Of a stretch of DNA of 30,314 nt, positions 15,753 to 23,862 are shown piece by piece. This DNA is from Pseudomonadota bacterium (GTDB lineage Bacteria; Pseudomonadota; Gammaproteobacteria; Acidiferrobacterales; UBA6901). The stretch is from positions 1 through 30,314 of the forward strand of contig JAJXUF010000032.1 of NCBI GenBank assembly GCA_021783175.1, given 5' to 3'. The translations under genes were made by a program, and so were the position numbers. The notes beneath the pieces are model-generated. The model was not told the DNA's origin and searched no databases. It was given only the letters and a program-made list of their open reading frames with translations. Positions within the stretch are counted from its first letter, which is position 1; each line of letters starts with the position of its first letter.

Positions 15753-16115
15753 GTGGCCATCAAGAAGGTCCTAATCGTGGACGACGTCAATACCGATCTG
15801 AAGAAACTTGAGCAAATTGTTTCGGAGGCAGGTTACGCGGTCGTCACTGCGGCCAATGGCAAGGACGCGATCGAAAAAACCAAGTCCTGGCACCCTGACG
15901 CGGTGTTGCTCGACGTCATCATGCCAGACATGAACGGCTTTCAGGTCTGTCGCGCAATCAAATCGGATAGTGACACCCGGGACATACCGGTTGTCATCGT
16001 CAGCAGCAAGGGCGAGAAGACCGACAAAGTCTGGGGTCAGGAGCAGGGTGCGGCGGGCTACATAACAAAACCCTATACGCCGGACCAGATTGTCACCCAG
16101 TTGCGGTCTCTGTAA
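15753..16115 (+). CDS. pilH: PilH-like response regulator, first copy
   Basis: AAGGAG (15739-15744) precedes a GTG at 15753; starting there gives the compact 120-residue receiver of PilH (VAIKKVLIVDDVNTDLKKLE). It has the acidic pair, LLDVIMPDMNGFQVCRAIKS with the phospho-acceptor aspartate, VIVSSKGEKTDKVWG and GYITKPYTPDQ. The SSKGEKTDKVWG-EQGA stretch is a PilH hallmark. PilH opposes PilG, probably as a phosphate sink, favouring pilus retraction. It is about 67% identical (80 of 120 aligned residues, counted by eye) to the next gene, so the two are a tandem duplication. Confidence 0.82.
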   Translation: MAIKKVLIVDDVNTDLKKLEQIVSEAGYAVVTAANGKDAIEKTKSWHPDAVLLDVIMPDMNGFQVCRAIKSDSDTRDIPVVIVSSKGEKTDKVWGQEQGAAGYITKPYTPDQIVTQLRSL

Positions 16116-16150
16116 GCAACCGGCTGCGTAAAGCGCATAAGGAGAAAAAC

Positions 16151-16513
16151 ATGTCTGTGAAGAAAGTTCTCTGTGTCGACGACACTGATACCGATCTCAA
16201 GAATATGCAGCAAATTTGCAGCGCCGCCGGGTACGTCGTACTGACTGCCAAGTCTGGAAAGGACGCGGTGGCGATGGCGAAAAGCGAGCAGCCGGATGCG
16301 GTACTACTCGACGTCGTCATGCCGGAGATGAATGGATTTCAGGCTTGTCGGGCGATTACCTCGGACCCAAAGACTCAGAACATTGCCGTTATCCTTGTCA
16401 GCAGCAAGGGTGAGAAGACCGATAAGGTTTGGGGCGAGGAACAAGGTGCTCGCGGCTATGTAACCAAGCCGTACACACCAGATCAGCTGCTCGGCGAACT
16501 GCGCAAGTTGTAG
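16151..16513 (+). CDS. pilH: PilH-like response regulator, second copy
   Basis: A 120-residue receiver with a clear ribosome site (AAGGAGAAAAAC before the ATG). Conserved positions are CVDDTDTDL, LLDVVMPEMNGFQACRAITS, LVSSKGEKTDKVWG and GYVTKPYTPDQ. It aligns without gaps to the preceding gene. Differences cluster in helices 1, 2 and 5, the faces that touch partners, which would suit divergence of partner choice rather than loss of function; all phosphorylation residues are intact in both. The canonical Pseudomonas operon has a single pilH. Confidence 0.82.
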   Translation: MSVKKVLCVDDTDTDLKNMQQICSAAGYVVLTAKSGKDAVAMAKSEQPDAVLLDVVMPEMNGFQACRAITSDPKTQNIAVILVSSKGEKTDKVWGEEQGARGYVTKPYTPDQLLGELRKL

Positions 16514-16523
16514 GTTCCCTACC

Positions 16524-17075
16524 ATGAGAACGGAATTCACTTCGTTTGCGAGCAACGACCTGATGCGTCCGACCCAGGCGCTGGAAAGCGGTATCGTTGA
16601 CCCGCCTGCCGAGAGCGCTGGTCCTGCTTTTGTCACCAGCGAACGATTGATGCTGGGTATCGGGGAATTGCGTGTGCTCTGCGATGCGGATGTGGGACGC
16701 GAAGTGATTCTGCCACCAGCTGTGACGCCATTGCCGCATACACCAGCTTGGCTCCAGGGTGTGGCGAGCGTGCGCGGCGCTCTGGTCCCGGTGGTCGATC
16801 TGGCCATGGCCTTCGGATTGGAACATGTGGCGCAACAATCTCCATATCTCATGATCAGCGGTAGCGGCGACAGCGCGATTGGCCTGTTAGTCGAAGGACT
16901 ACCGGTGTTGAAGGGTATTGATTTCAAACGCAAGCTGGACGGCATCCCGCCGCACCCGGAAATGCTCGATGGCCTTGTTCGATGCGCGGTCGAGCATGCA
17001 GGAAGCATCTGGCTAGATGTGAAACTAGCCGATCTGTTTCGGAAACTCGGAGAGCGCATCGCTTTGAACGGCTGA
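16524..17075 (+). CDS. pilI: PilI-like CheW adaptor
   Basis: A 183-residue CheW-domain protein beginning 10 bases after the second pilH. After a non-conserved leader, the two beta-barrels are visible: ELRVLCDADVGREVILPP, the typical TPAWLQGVASVRGALVPVVDL core with its arginine and glycine, and then ISGSGDSAIGLLVEGLPVL. CheW proteins bridge the receptor tip and the CheA kinase. In the Pil/Chp operon this slot between pilH and pilJ is pilI. No ribosome site is strong, so it may depend on coupling with the upstream gene. Confidence 0.83.
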   Translation: MRTEFTSFASNDLMRPTQALESGIVDPPAESAGPAFVTSERLMLGIGELRVLCDADVGREVILPPAVTPLPHTPAWLQGVASVRGALVPVVDLAMAFGLEHVAQQSPYLMISGSGDSAIGLLVEGLPVLKGIDFKRKLDGIPPHPEMLDGLVRCAVEHAGSIWLDVKLADLFRKLGERIALNG

Positions 17076-17207
17076 AGGTCAGGCGCTGACCCGTGGTTCT
17101 GTTGTGCGTGAGATCGAAAAATGGGAATTGCCGGATCCGGTCTCGTACCGGAAACGGATATTCGGGAAAATCGGCGCATTGCCGAGCTGACATATGAGGA
17201 ACCACAC

Positions 17208-18752
17208 ATGTTTAGGTATTTTAGAGATCTGAAAATTGGCCCGCGGCTGGTGTTTGGCTTCGGGTCACTGTTGATTTTCATGCTGTTCATCATGGTGGCC
17301 GGCCTGTTCGGACTGCATTTCGGATCCGGCAAAGTGCACCAGCTGGCAACCGAAGACTTTCGCAAGGCGCAGTTGGCCAATGACGTGCTGGAGCAATTCA
17401 ACGAAAATGCGGTGAACAGCTACGTGATGTTGATGACCTCCGACCCGGTACAGGCGGCTAAGGCCAGCCAGCAAATGTCGGAGTTGCAGTCAAAGGTCGA
17501 TGGTGAAATGAAGGAGCTGGGGCAGCTGGTTGCGCACGGCCTGGTTCTGGGGCTGACCGGTGGTGACGTAGGTTCGCAGGACTATGCCGCTATCGTCAAC
17601 GCACGCAAGGCATACCTGGCCACGGGCGACAAATTGCGCCAATACATCGCGACCAATGATCGAGCTGACGGCCAGCAGTACTTCATGCAGGTACGTCTGC
17701 CAGCACTCGAGACTTTGATTACAGCGGCAAGGGCTTTGGCCCAACATCAGCAGTGGCGCCTGCTGAACACGGCATCGAAAGCGCAGAGCCGATTCGACGT
17801 CACACGCGACATCATTATCGGTCTGGGCGTCATTTCGCTCGTGCTAGGCTGGTTTCTGGCCCGCTTGACAACGAGGCACATCACAGGCGCCACGGGTCGT
17901 TTGAGTGAAACGGTAACTAGGGTGTCGGCAGGCGACTACAGTGCCCGCGCAAACCTTGAAACCGGCGATGAATTCGGCATCCTGGGGCGTGCGTTCGACG
18001 GTATGTTGAACGAACGTGTGGCGACGCTGGCGCAGAAGGAAAAGGAAAATGAGGCGCTCAACACCTCGATCATCGATCTTATGCGTGCGGTGGCCAAGCT
18101 CTCGCGTGGCGATCTGACGATCAAGGCGCCGGTGCGCGAGGACGTAACTGGCGCGCTCGCAGACGCCATTAACAACATGGCCGACCAGACGGCCAAGACG
18201 CTCGGTAATGTGGTCAGCGTCTCTGGCGAGGTTCGCTCTGCCTCACAGGATGGCCGCGACACGGTGCTTTCCAGCGCGCGCGGCATGAACGAAATTCGTG
18301 GCACGATCCAGGAAACAGGTAAACGTATCAAACGCCTCGGTGAACGTTCGCAGGAAATCACCGGTATCGTGAAGTTGATCGATGACATTGCGGAACGTAC
18401 TTCGGTGCTGGCGCTCAACGCCAATATGCAGGCAGCGATGGCCGGCGAGGCCGGGCGCGGGTTCCGCGTGGTTGCGGACGAGGTTCAGCGTCTTGCCGAG
18501 CGGTCCAAGGAAGCGACTGACCAGATTGCCAAGCTCGTGACCAATATTCAGACGGAAACGAATGACACCATGGCAACGATGGATCGCGCCATCGGTGAAG
18601 TGGTGAGGGGAGGCGAAATGGCCGAGAAGGCGGCGCAACAGGTAACGCACCTCGACGAACTGGGCGGCGAGCTGTTGCAGTCGGTCGAAGCCTTTACCAT
18701 TCCAGATGAGTATCGGCAGAGCGCACCTTCCGCCGGACGCAGGGCTGCGTAA
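17208..18752 (+). CDS. pilJ: PilJ-like methyl-accepting chemoreceptor
   Basis: The ATG at 17208 (GAGGA just upstream) gives 514 residues. A membrane helix at about 15-38 is followed by a periplasmic helical sensor of about 160 residues, a second helix at about 201-220, a HAMP domain (about 221-275), and a long cytoplasmic coiled coil. The signalling tip is IDDIAERTSVLALNANMQAA (about 390-410), with the PilJ-type NANMQAAMAGEAGRGF rather than the usual NAAIEAARAGEAGRGF. Pseudomonas PilJ is longer with two sensor modules, so this one is compact. It would pass surface or pilus signals to the ChpA-like kinase. The stop codon abuts the next start (TAAATG). Confidence 0.88.
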   Translation: MFRYFRDLKIGPRLVFGFGSLLIFMLFIMVAGLFGLHFGSGKVHQLATEDFRKAQLANDVLEQFNENAVNSYVMLMTSDPVQAAKASQQMSELQSKVDGEMKELGQLVAHGLVLGLTGGDVGSQDYAAIVNARKAYLATGDKLRQYIATNDRADGQQYFMQVRLPALETLITAARALAQHQQWRLLNTASKAQSRFDVTRDIIIGLGVISLVLGWFLARLTTRHITGATGRLSETVTRVSAGDYSARANLETGDEFGILGRAFDGMLNERVATLAQKEKENEALNTSIIDLMRAVAKLSRGDLTIKAPVREDVTGALADAINNMADQTAKTLGNVVSVSGEVRSASQDGRDTVLSSARGMNEIRGTIQETGKRIKRLGERSQEITGIVKLIDDIAERTSVLALNANMQAAMAGEAGRGFRVVADEVQRLAERSKEATDQIAKLVTNIQTETNDTMATMDRAIGEVVRGGEMAEKAAQQVTHLDELGGELLQSVEAFTIPDEYRQSAPSAGRRAA

Positions 18753-21620
18753 ATGGCTAGCCCCGAAATTCTGGCGGTTCTGGCCGATGAGGTGGCGGAG
18801 TCAGTCACTACACTGGCGGCTGTGCTGGCAGACTGGGCGCGCAGCGACAATGTGGCGGATGCGAACGAGGCATGCGAGCGTTACCGCGATCCGGTGCAGC
18901 GCATTGGATCCACTGCCGAGTTGCTGAATCTCAAAGGTTTGCAGGTGCTTTGCGGACATCTTGAGGCCAATCTCGGGGCTATGGAAGGCCGCCGGCCGGA
19001 CGCTGGGCAGTTTCCGTTGCTCGATAAATGGCCGGCGCTGCTCATCGGCTACCTGCGCGCGCCGCAGGACGGAGTCTACAGTCGGGAGCTGGTGGATCAT
19101 TTCCGTGACCGCGCCTGGCCGTTGCCGCTGGACGCGGTGCCAGCCCTCGAACTGGCCGGGCAGCTGACAGATATTTCTGGCGGACCCGAAGAGGGAGAAC
19201 TGCGGCCTCGGCGTCCGAGTGAAGCGCGTCCCGAGGACGTGGCGCTGACCTTGCCGCCTGAGGCCAATCCGGTACTGATTCAGTCATTCCTTGCGGAGAC
19301 GCCTTTACAAGCAGGAGCCTACACCAGTTTGGTGGAGCAGGTGATTCGCGGGGGAGCAGGACCGGAACAGCTAAATGAGGCGCGTCGTCTGGTCCATTCT
19401 ATAAAAGGGGCAGCTAACACCGTGGGAGTGCGGGGTGTCGCACAGCTTACCCATCACCTCGAAGATTTGCTTGAATATCTTTCACAACATTCCATTACCC
19501 CGCAGGGTGCGCTCGCCAAGCTGCTGATGGACGCGGCCGACTGCCTGGAAATGATGCTTGAGTCTTTGGTTGACGGCGAACCTGCACCTTCTCAGGCACA
19601 AGGCGTATTGCAGCGCGTGCTGGATGTGGCCAATGCCATCGACCGCGGCGAAGCGCTCGAGAATTTGACTTCTGACTCCGATGCGGCCGCCGCGCCCAGC
19701 GCGCCAACGATGGAGTCTGCGGCGCCGCTCGCACCGTCCAAGACCACCGCACATTCCCCTGCAGCGCCTGCTGCGGCGCAGCCGGCAGCTGCAGCCGATC
19801 TCAAGCGCGCAATACGCGTTCCTGGGACTTCCATTGATGAGATGCAGCGGCTGTCAGGCGAGATCACCATCGGGCGCGCTCACATCCAGGAGCGTCTGCA
19901 CGAAGCGGTGGGTCTGACAGAGGAGCTGCGTGAACGCCAGGCAATTCTTCAAAATCGTGCCACCGATCTCGACCGATTGGTCACTGTGCAAGGTGTAACT
20001 GCCGGACAGAAACAAGGCACGTCGGCCGCGGGAGCATTCGATGCGCTGGAGATGGACCAGTACAGCGAACTTCACGGCGCGGTATACGGTTTCGTGGAGA
20101 CTACAGCCGATGTCCAGGCGCTGGGTACCCGTGTGCTGGATACGCTGGCAGCCATCGAAACCGCACTTACCCAGCAGGGGTTTGTTAACGGCGAACTGCA
20201 CGAGCATATATTGCGCTCACGCATGGTGGCCGCCGGCAACATCGAGCCACGCCTGGCGCGCACCGTGCGTCAGGCCTGCGACGCCGCCTCCAAACGCGCG
20301 CGCTTCGAGTTGTTCGGCAGCGATGTAATGCTTGATGACCAACTGGTCAATGATCTGATAAATCCTCTTGGCCACCTGTTGCGTAACGCCGTGGCCCATG
20401 GTCTGGAGATGCCGGCAGAACGACTGCAGTTGGGGAAAGCCGAAGAAGGCAGTGTGCGACTGACTTTCGCCCGCCAAGGCAACCATATCGTAATTCGCTG
20501 CGAGGATGACGGTGTTGGCCTCGATCTTTCGCGTATTCGGGGACTTGCTGTTCGGCGCGGTCTGATTCCGGACGATGTCGTGCTTAGCGAGTCGGAAATC
20601 GCGCGCCTGATTTTGCTGCCCGGCTTCAGTACCAGCGAGAACGTGTCAGAGCTTTCAGGCCGCGGTGTTGGAATGGATGTTGTCAATGCCGCCGTCCAAA
20701 AGCTCAAGGGTACGCTCGAAATCCAAAGCGTCGCGGGCAAAGGCTGCTCTTTCATCCTGCGGTTGCCGCTGATCCTGGGAAGCGCACACTGTCTGGTTGT
20801 CAAAAGCGGCAGCCTGACTGTTGCCATCCCTACCGACATTCTTGATCGCGTTGTGTACACTGGCGCGCGCTTCGTGAAGCGTGTCGGTACGCGTTGGGCC
20901 TTCAATGAGGATCTCGAGAGCCTGGGGGTGTGCGATCTGGCCGATCTGATGGGTTATCCGGTGGAGCGGCCCCTTGGTGAGGACGGTGATACCCGCCCGG
21001 TGGTCGTGGCAAATGACGCCGTAGGCAAGCAAGCGGTGGTAGTAGATAGCCTGTTGTCCGGACGCGATCTGGTTATCAAGAATCTCGGAAATTACCTGAG
21101 TGGCGCCCGCGGCATGATCGGTGCCGCACTGCTCGGTGACGGCACGGTTCTGCCAGTCCTCGACTTGCACGATCTGTTGCGCCTGCAACGGTCCCAAAGC
21201 AAAGTGACCCGTCCGACGCTAGTGCGCGCACAAACCGCAAGCGCCATGCGCCGTCCGGTGCTGGTGGTGGATGACTCGCTCAGCGTGCGCCAGGCGCTTA
21301 CCCAGCTTCTTGAGGATGATGGCTATCAGGTTGTTACCGCACGCGACGGCGTTGAAGCGCTGGATGCTGTGGCGCGAGAACATCCGGCGGCGATGCTGGT
21401 CGATCTCGAAATGCCGCGCATGAACGGTATCGAACTCACCCAGCGGCTGCGCGAGCGCGCTGAAACCGGCGGGCTTCCGGTGATCATGATCACTTCGCGC
21501 AGTGGCGACAAGCATCGCCAGCTGGCAGAGGCCGCAGGGGTTGATTTGTACTTTACCAAGCCGTTCCATGATGGTGAGCTGCTGTCCCGGCTGCGCGCCA
21601 TGTTGACCAAAGCGGCATGA
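18753..21620 (+). CDS. chpA: ChpA-like CheA hybrid histidine kinase
   Basis: A 955-residue kinase, much shorter than Pseudomonas ChpA (about 2,470) with its many phosphotransfer domains. Residues 1-130 resemble the FimL/ChpA N-terminal helical domain without a histidine. A canonical Hpt follows with ARRLVHSIKGAANTVG (H215). After an Ala/Pro-rich linker (about 305-350) there is a dimerisation region, then the ATPase: NPLGHLLRNAVAHGLE, CEDDGVGLDL, and GRGVGMDVVNAA (about 530-690). A CheW-like domain spans about 700-815. A receiver at about 833-950 has LVVDDSLSVRQAL, VDLEMPRMNG (D884) and YFTKPF. It should phosphorylate its own receiver and the PilG/PilH proteins. The stop overlaps the next gene by 4 bases. 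Confidence 0.9.
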   Translation: MASPEILAVLADEVAESVTTLAAVLADWARSDNVADANEACERYRDPVQRIGSTAELLNLKGLQVLCGHLEANLGAMEGRRPDAGQFPLLDKWPALLIGYLRAPQDGVYSRELVDHFRDRAWPLPLDAVPALELAGQLTDISGGPEEGELRPRRPSEARPEDVALTLPPEANPVLIQSFLAETPLQAGAYTSLVEQVIRGGAGPEQLNEARRLVHSIKGAANTVGVRGVAQLTHHLEDLLEYLSQHSITPQGALAKLLMDAADCLEMMLESLVDGEPAPSQAQGVLQRVLDVANAIDRGEALENLTSDSDAAAAPSAPTMESAAPLAPSKTTAHSPAAPAAAQPAAAADLKRAIRVPGTSIDEMQRLSGEITIGRAHIQERLHEAVGLTEELRERQAILQNRATDLDRLVTVQGVTAGQKQGTSAAGAFDALEMDQYSELHGAVYGFVETTADVQALGTRVLDTLAAIETALTQQGFVNGELHEHILRSRMVAAGNIEPRLARTVRQACDAASKRARFELFGSDVMLDDQLVNDLINPLGHLLRNAVAHGLEMPAERLQLGKAEEGSVRLTFARQGNHIVIRCEDDGVGLDLSRIRGLAVRRGLIPDDVVLSESEIARLILLPGFSTSENVSELSGRGVGMDVVNAAVQKLKGTLEIQSVAGKGCSFILRLPLILGSAHCLVVKSGSLTVAIPTDILDRVVYTGARFVKRVGTRWAFNEDLESLGVCDLADLMGYPVERPLGEDGDTRPVVVANDAVGKQAVVVDSLLSGRDLVIKNLGNYLSGARGMIGAALLGDGTVLPVLDLHDLLRLQRSQSKVTRPTLVRAQTASAMRRPVLVVDDSLSVRQALTQLLEDDGYQVVTARDGVEALDAVAREHPAAMLVDLEMPRMNGIELTQRLRERAETGGLPVIMITSRSGDKHRQLAEAAGVDLYFTKPFHDGELLSRLRAMLTKAA

Positions 21621-22129
21621 GTGAGCCAGCAGGTGTAATGCAGACGCACGTGCGCAGCAGCGAGCCGGGCATCGCCGGCGGTTGGTTGCTGCTAGCGCTC
21701 GATGGGTTACGTTTGGCATTGCCGCAGCGCGAGGTGGTCCTTATTACTTTGATGGATGACCTAACAGCGGCCGGGCGTGACGATGCTGACGAAATCGGCA
21801 TGCTGCTGCGTCCGCAAGGGCCATCTTGGCCGGTCTTTGGACTTGACGGTGTACTTGGTCTCGAAAGACGCCCTTCGGAGACACGACGCAGCTGCGTATT
21901 TTTCGGCAGCGGCGGGGAAATGCGCGGCCTGGCCTGTGATCATCTGTGGTCACTGGCCAGCGACGCGGATCTTTCTGTTGCCCCGGTGCCGGGCTGTCTG
22001 CGGGCGGTACGATCGCCCATTACTGGATTTGCGCGCTACCGTGACGGTCTAGTCGCCGTCACACACGCTTCCGAATTGGTTGCGTATCTCGATTATCTGA
22101 CGGAACATGGTCATGGCCAGCGCGAGTAG
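21617..22129 (+). CDS. CheW-like protein (ChpC-type position)
   Basis: A 170-residue protein with a divergent CheW fold: GGWLLLALDGLRLALPQREV starts the first barrel, PSWPVFGLDGVLGL replaces the usual INLRG-P-IDL segment, and the last strands are SPITGFARYRDGLVAVTHA. It lies directly after the ChpA-like gene (ATGA overlap at 21617-21620), the position of the accessory CheW protein ChpC in Pseudomonas. Similarity is weak enough that ChpC identity is by position. It probably adapts another receptor to the kinase. It overlaps the following gene by 23 bases. Confidence 0.65.
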   Translation: MSEPAGVMQTHVRSSEPGIAGGWLLLALDGLRLALPQREVVLITLMDDLTAAGRDDADEIGMLLRPQGPSWPVFGLDGVLGLERRPSETRRSCVFFGSGGEMRGLACDHLWSLASDADLSVAPVPGCLRAVRSPITGFARYRDGLVAVTHASELVAYLDYLTEHGHGQRE

Positions 22130-23228
22130 GGCCTGGGTGTTCAATGTTTGCGACGGACAGCATGTCGCAGCCGGAGCGCGCCATGTCGTCGAATACCTGG
22201 TGGCGCCGGAAACCACGGCAGTACCGCTCGCTCCCGTGCACGTCGCTGGCCTGCTCTACTGGCGTGAACGCTATATCCCGGTTGTCGATCTGGCGCCGCT
22301 GTTCGGCGCCCAGGTCGATGAATCGCGGCGTCGGGCCGTTGTCATCGCCTATCAGAATGCACCGGGCGAACCGCTGCAACATGGGGCTCTGCTCGTGGGT
22401 GCGGCGCCGATGGAGGTGCAGGTGGACGACGGCATGGCTTCTGAGCTTCCTGCGACTCCATTGTCGCTAAGGCATGTTGCCCGTGCCTGCTTCAGACTGG
22501 ACGACAGGATCGTGCCGATCCTAGACATGCGCCGTCTTTTCGCGCAGTCGTTGCCGGCAATGTATATTTCTGCAGACTCTGGGTGCACCGAAACGGCGAC
22601 TCGCGTCGTCGACGACCGCTTGGCGCGTCCGGCATCCATAGACGAAGCATCCGTTCTGCCGAAAAGTGAAGGGCTCCCTGCGGAAGTCTGGATTATGCCC
22701 GAAGCGAGCGCGACGGGGGGCGGCGCCATGCTGGGCTCTCAGGTTAAAACAACGGAACCGCCGACACGGGAGTCTGACGAAAAGTCTTATGGCGTGGTGA
22801 TCCCATTTGCGTCGTCGTCTCCGTTGACGTCGGCGGAAATCGGGAGCGAATACAGCGTATTGATGAATTATTCGTCCTCTACCGTTGAAAGCGCGGAAAT
22901 GGCAACGATAGCGGCTACGCCGGATACAGCCGGCAGGCAGAGCGAAAGTGCTGCGGAGAATCCGCGCGGACCCATTCGACCAGCGAGTTCCGCAGCATTA
23001 CGTTCACTACGCCGGTTGCAAGAAATCGAACGACGCCACGTCCAGCGGACGACATCCCGACGTGCAACGTACCGCTGGTCATTAGTAGCGATTGCGCTGA
23101 TATCTCTGCTCGCGCTGGCATGGATACTTCTGCATGGTGTCCACGGTTCAAGTGCATCGACAATGAACTCTGTCAGCGGCGGCGTTACGTTGTCTGCATC
23201 GAATGAAGAATCAACCGCTCCCGTTTAG
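22107..23228 (+). CDS. CheW-domain protein with a C-terminal membrane anchor
   Basis: A 373-residue protein overlapping the upstream CheW gene by 23 bases. Residues about 5-155 form a CheW domain: RAWVFNVCDGQHVAAGARHV, LAPVHVAGLLYWRERYIPVVDLAPLF, and ACFRLDDRIVPILDMRRLF. A low-complexity linker (about 160-320, rich in S, T, E and A) is followed by a basic stretch (RRLQEIERRHVQRTTSRRAT). A single hydrophobic helix follows at about 321-343 (WSLVAIALISLLALAWILLH), with a short polar periplasmic tail. Standard CheW proteins are soluble, so this layout suggests an adaptor tethered to the inner membrane to position the Chp array, perhaps at the pilus pole. No catalytic part is present. ATG 22113 is an equally good start. 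Confidence 0.75.
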   Translation: MVMASASRAWVFNVCDGQHVAAGARHVVEYLVAPETTAVPLAPVHVAGLLYWRERYIPVVDLAPLFGAQVDESRRRAVVIAYQNAPGEPLQHGALLVGAAPMEVQVDDGMASELPATPLSLRHVARACFRLDDRIVPILDMRRLFAQSLPAMYISADSGCTETATRVVDDRLARPASIDEASVLPKSEGLPAEVWIMPEASATGGGAMLGSQVKTTEPPTRESDEKSYGVVIPFASSSPLTSAEIGSEYSVLMNYSSSTVESAEMATIAATPDTAGRQSESAAENPRGPIRPASSAALRSLRRLQEIERRHVQRTTSRRATYRWSLVAIALISLLALAWILLHGVHGSSASTMNSVSGGVTLSASNEESTAPV

Positions 23229-23862
23229 GCACCTGAATAGACCCAATTGCATCGAAACAAAAATGACTGCGGATTGCGTTGTTGTGCGCGGCGGGTTTGC
23301 GAATTGTGTAGGAATGCACGGACGCCCAGTGCCGCCGTATTCGGACAACTGGAGATTGTCTAGGGTGTGATGTTTTTTATGTTTCGATGACTATACGAAT
23401 TGAAGTGGCGAGAGGCGGTTGGTGCAAGTGCGTCAGAACGGTGCGTTTTTCTTGATTTGAGCGCCGAGGCGAGCCATTGTTTATGTCTGGCACTGAAAGT
23501 ACCCGTAAATGCGATCTATTTTTGGAATTGATATAGATACCAATGCGATTTCCGGCAACCCGCAGCGAAAAGAGAATCTTTCAGGATTATTTTGCGCAAA
23601 GACGCGGCGCAGAATCTGCCGAGAGTCGCCATATAATTTTGCCGCAATACCGGCGTATTGCGGTTACCCTATCGGGATAATCCGTGAAATGAGGGGAAAA
23701 TTTGGCAAAACCACAACAATGTTAGAAGCGTTGCCGCGGCGTAAGCAGCAGCCGTGGTGTGTCGCGGAGTCAATGGCGACGCTGCCACCAGCTGTACCGG
23801 GAACAAGGGTGGACCTTGTCGCTGCAAATTGTGCGAAAGCACGCTGGCGGTGAGTGGACTCT
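23229..23862. other. Gap between the chemosensory operon and the GAF kinase gene
   Basis: No convincing gene. A 114-codon frame (23509-23853) has poor coding character and no ribosome site. Near 23344-23378 a small GACAA...TTGTC stem is followed 12 bases later by six T residues, a weak transcript-end candidate. A stronger hairpin at 23642-23663 is listed separately. Confidence 0.4.
23642..23663. promoter_or_regulatory. Hairpin/operator-like inverted repeat upstream of the two-component genes
   Basis: CCGCAATAC-CGGC-GTATTGCGG is a perfect inverted repeat with 9-base arms and a 4-base loop, about 200 bases before the kinase start. A GATAAT (23676-23681) lies just downstream and could be a -10 element. 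The repeat could be a regulator site, for example for the NarL-type protein encoded here, or an mRNA hairpin. Confidence 0.45.

Noticed and set aside
16304..17401. Minus-strand frame of 365 codons
   Set aside because: It is antisense to pilH, pilI and pilJ, which have full family motifs.
23509..23853. 114-codon plus-strand frame before the GAF kinase
   Set aside because: It has mixed codon use, no ribosome site, runs through the hairpin at 23642-23663 and has no recognisable motif.
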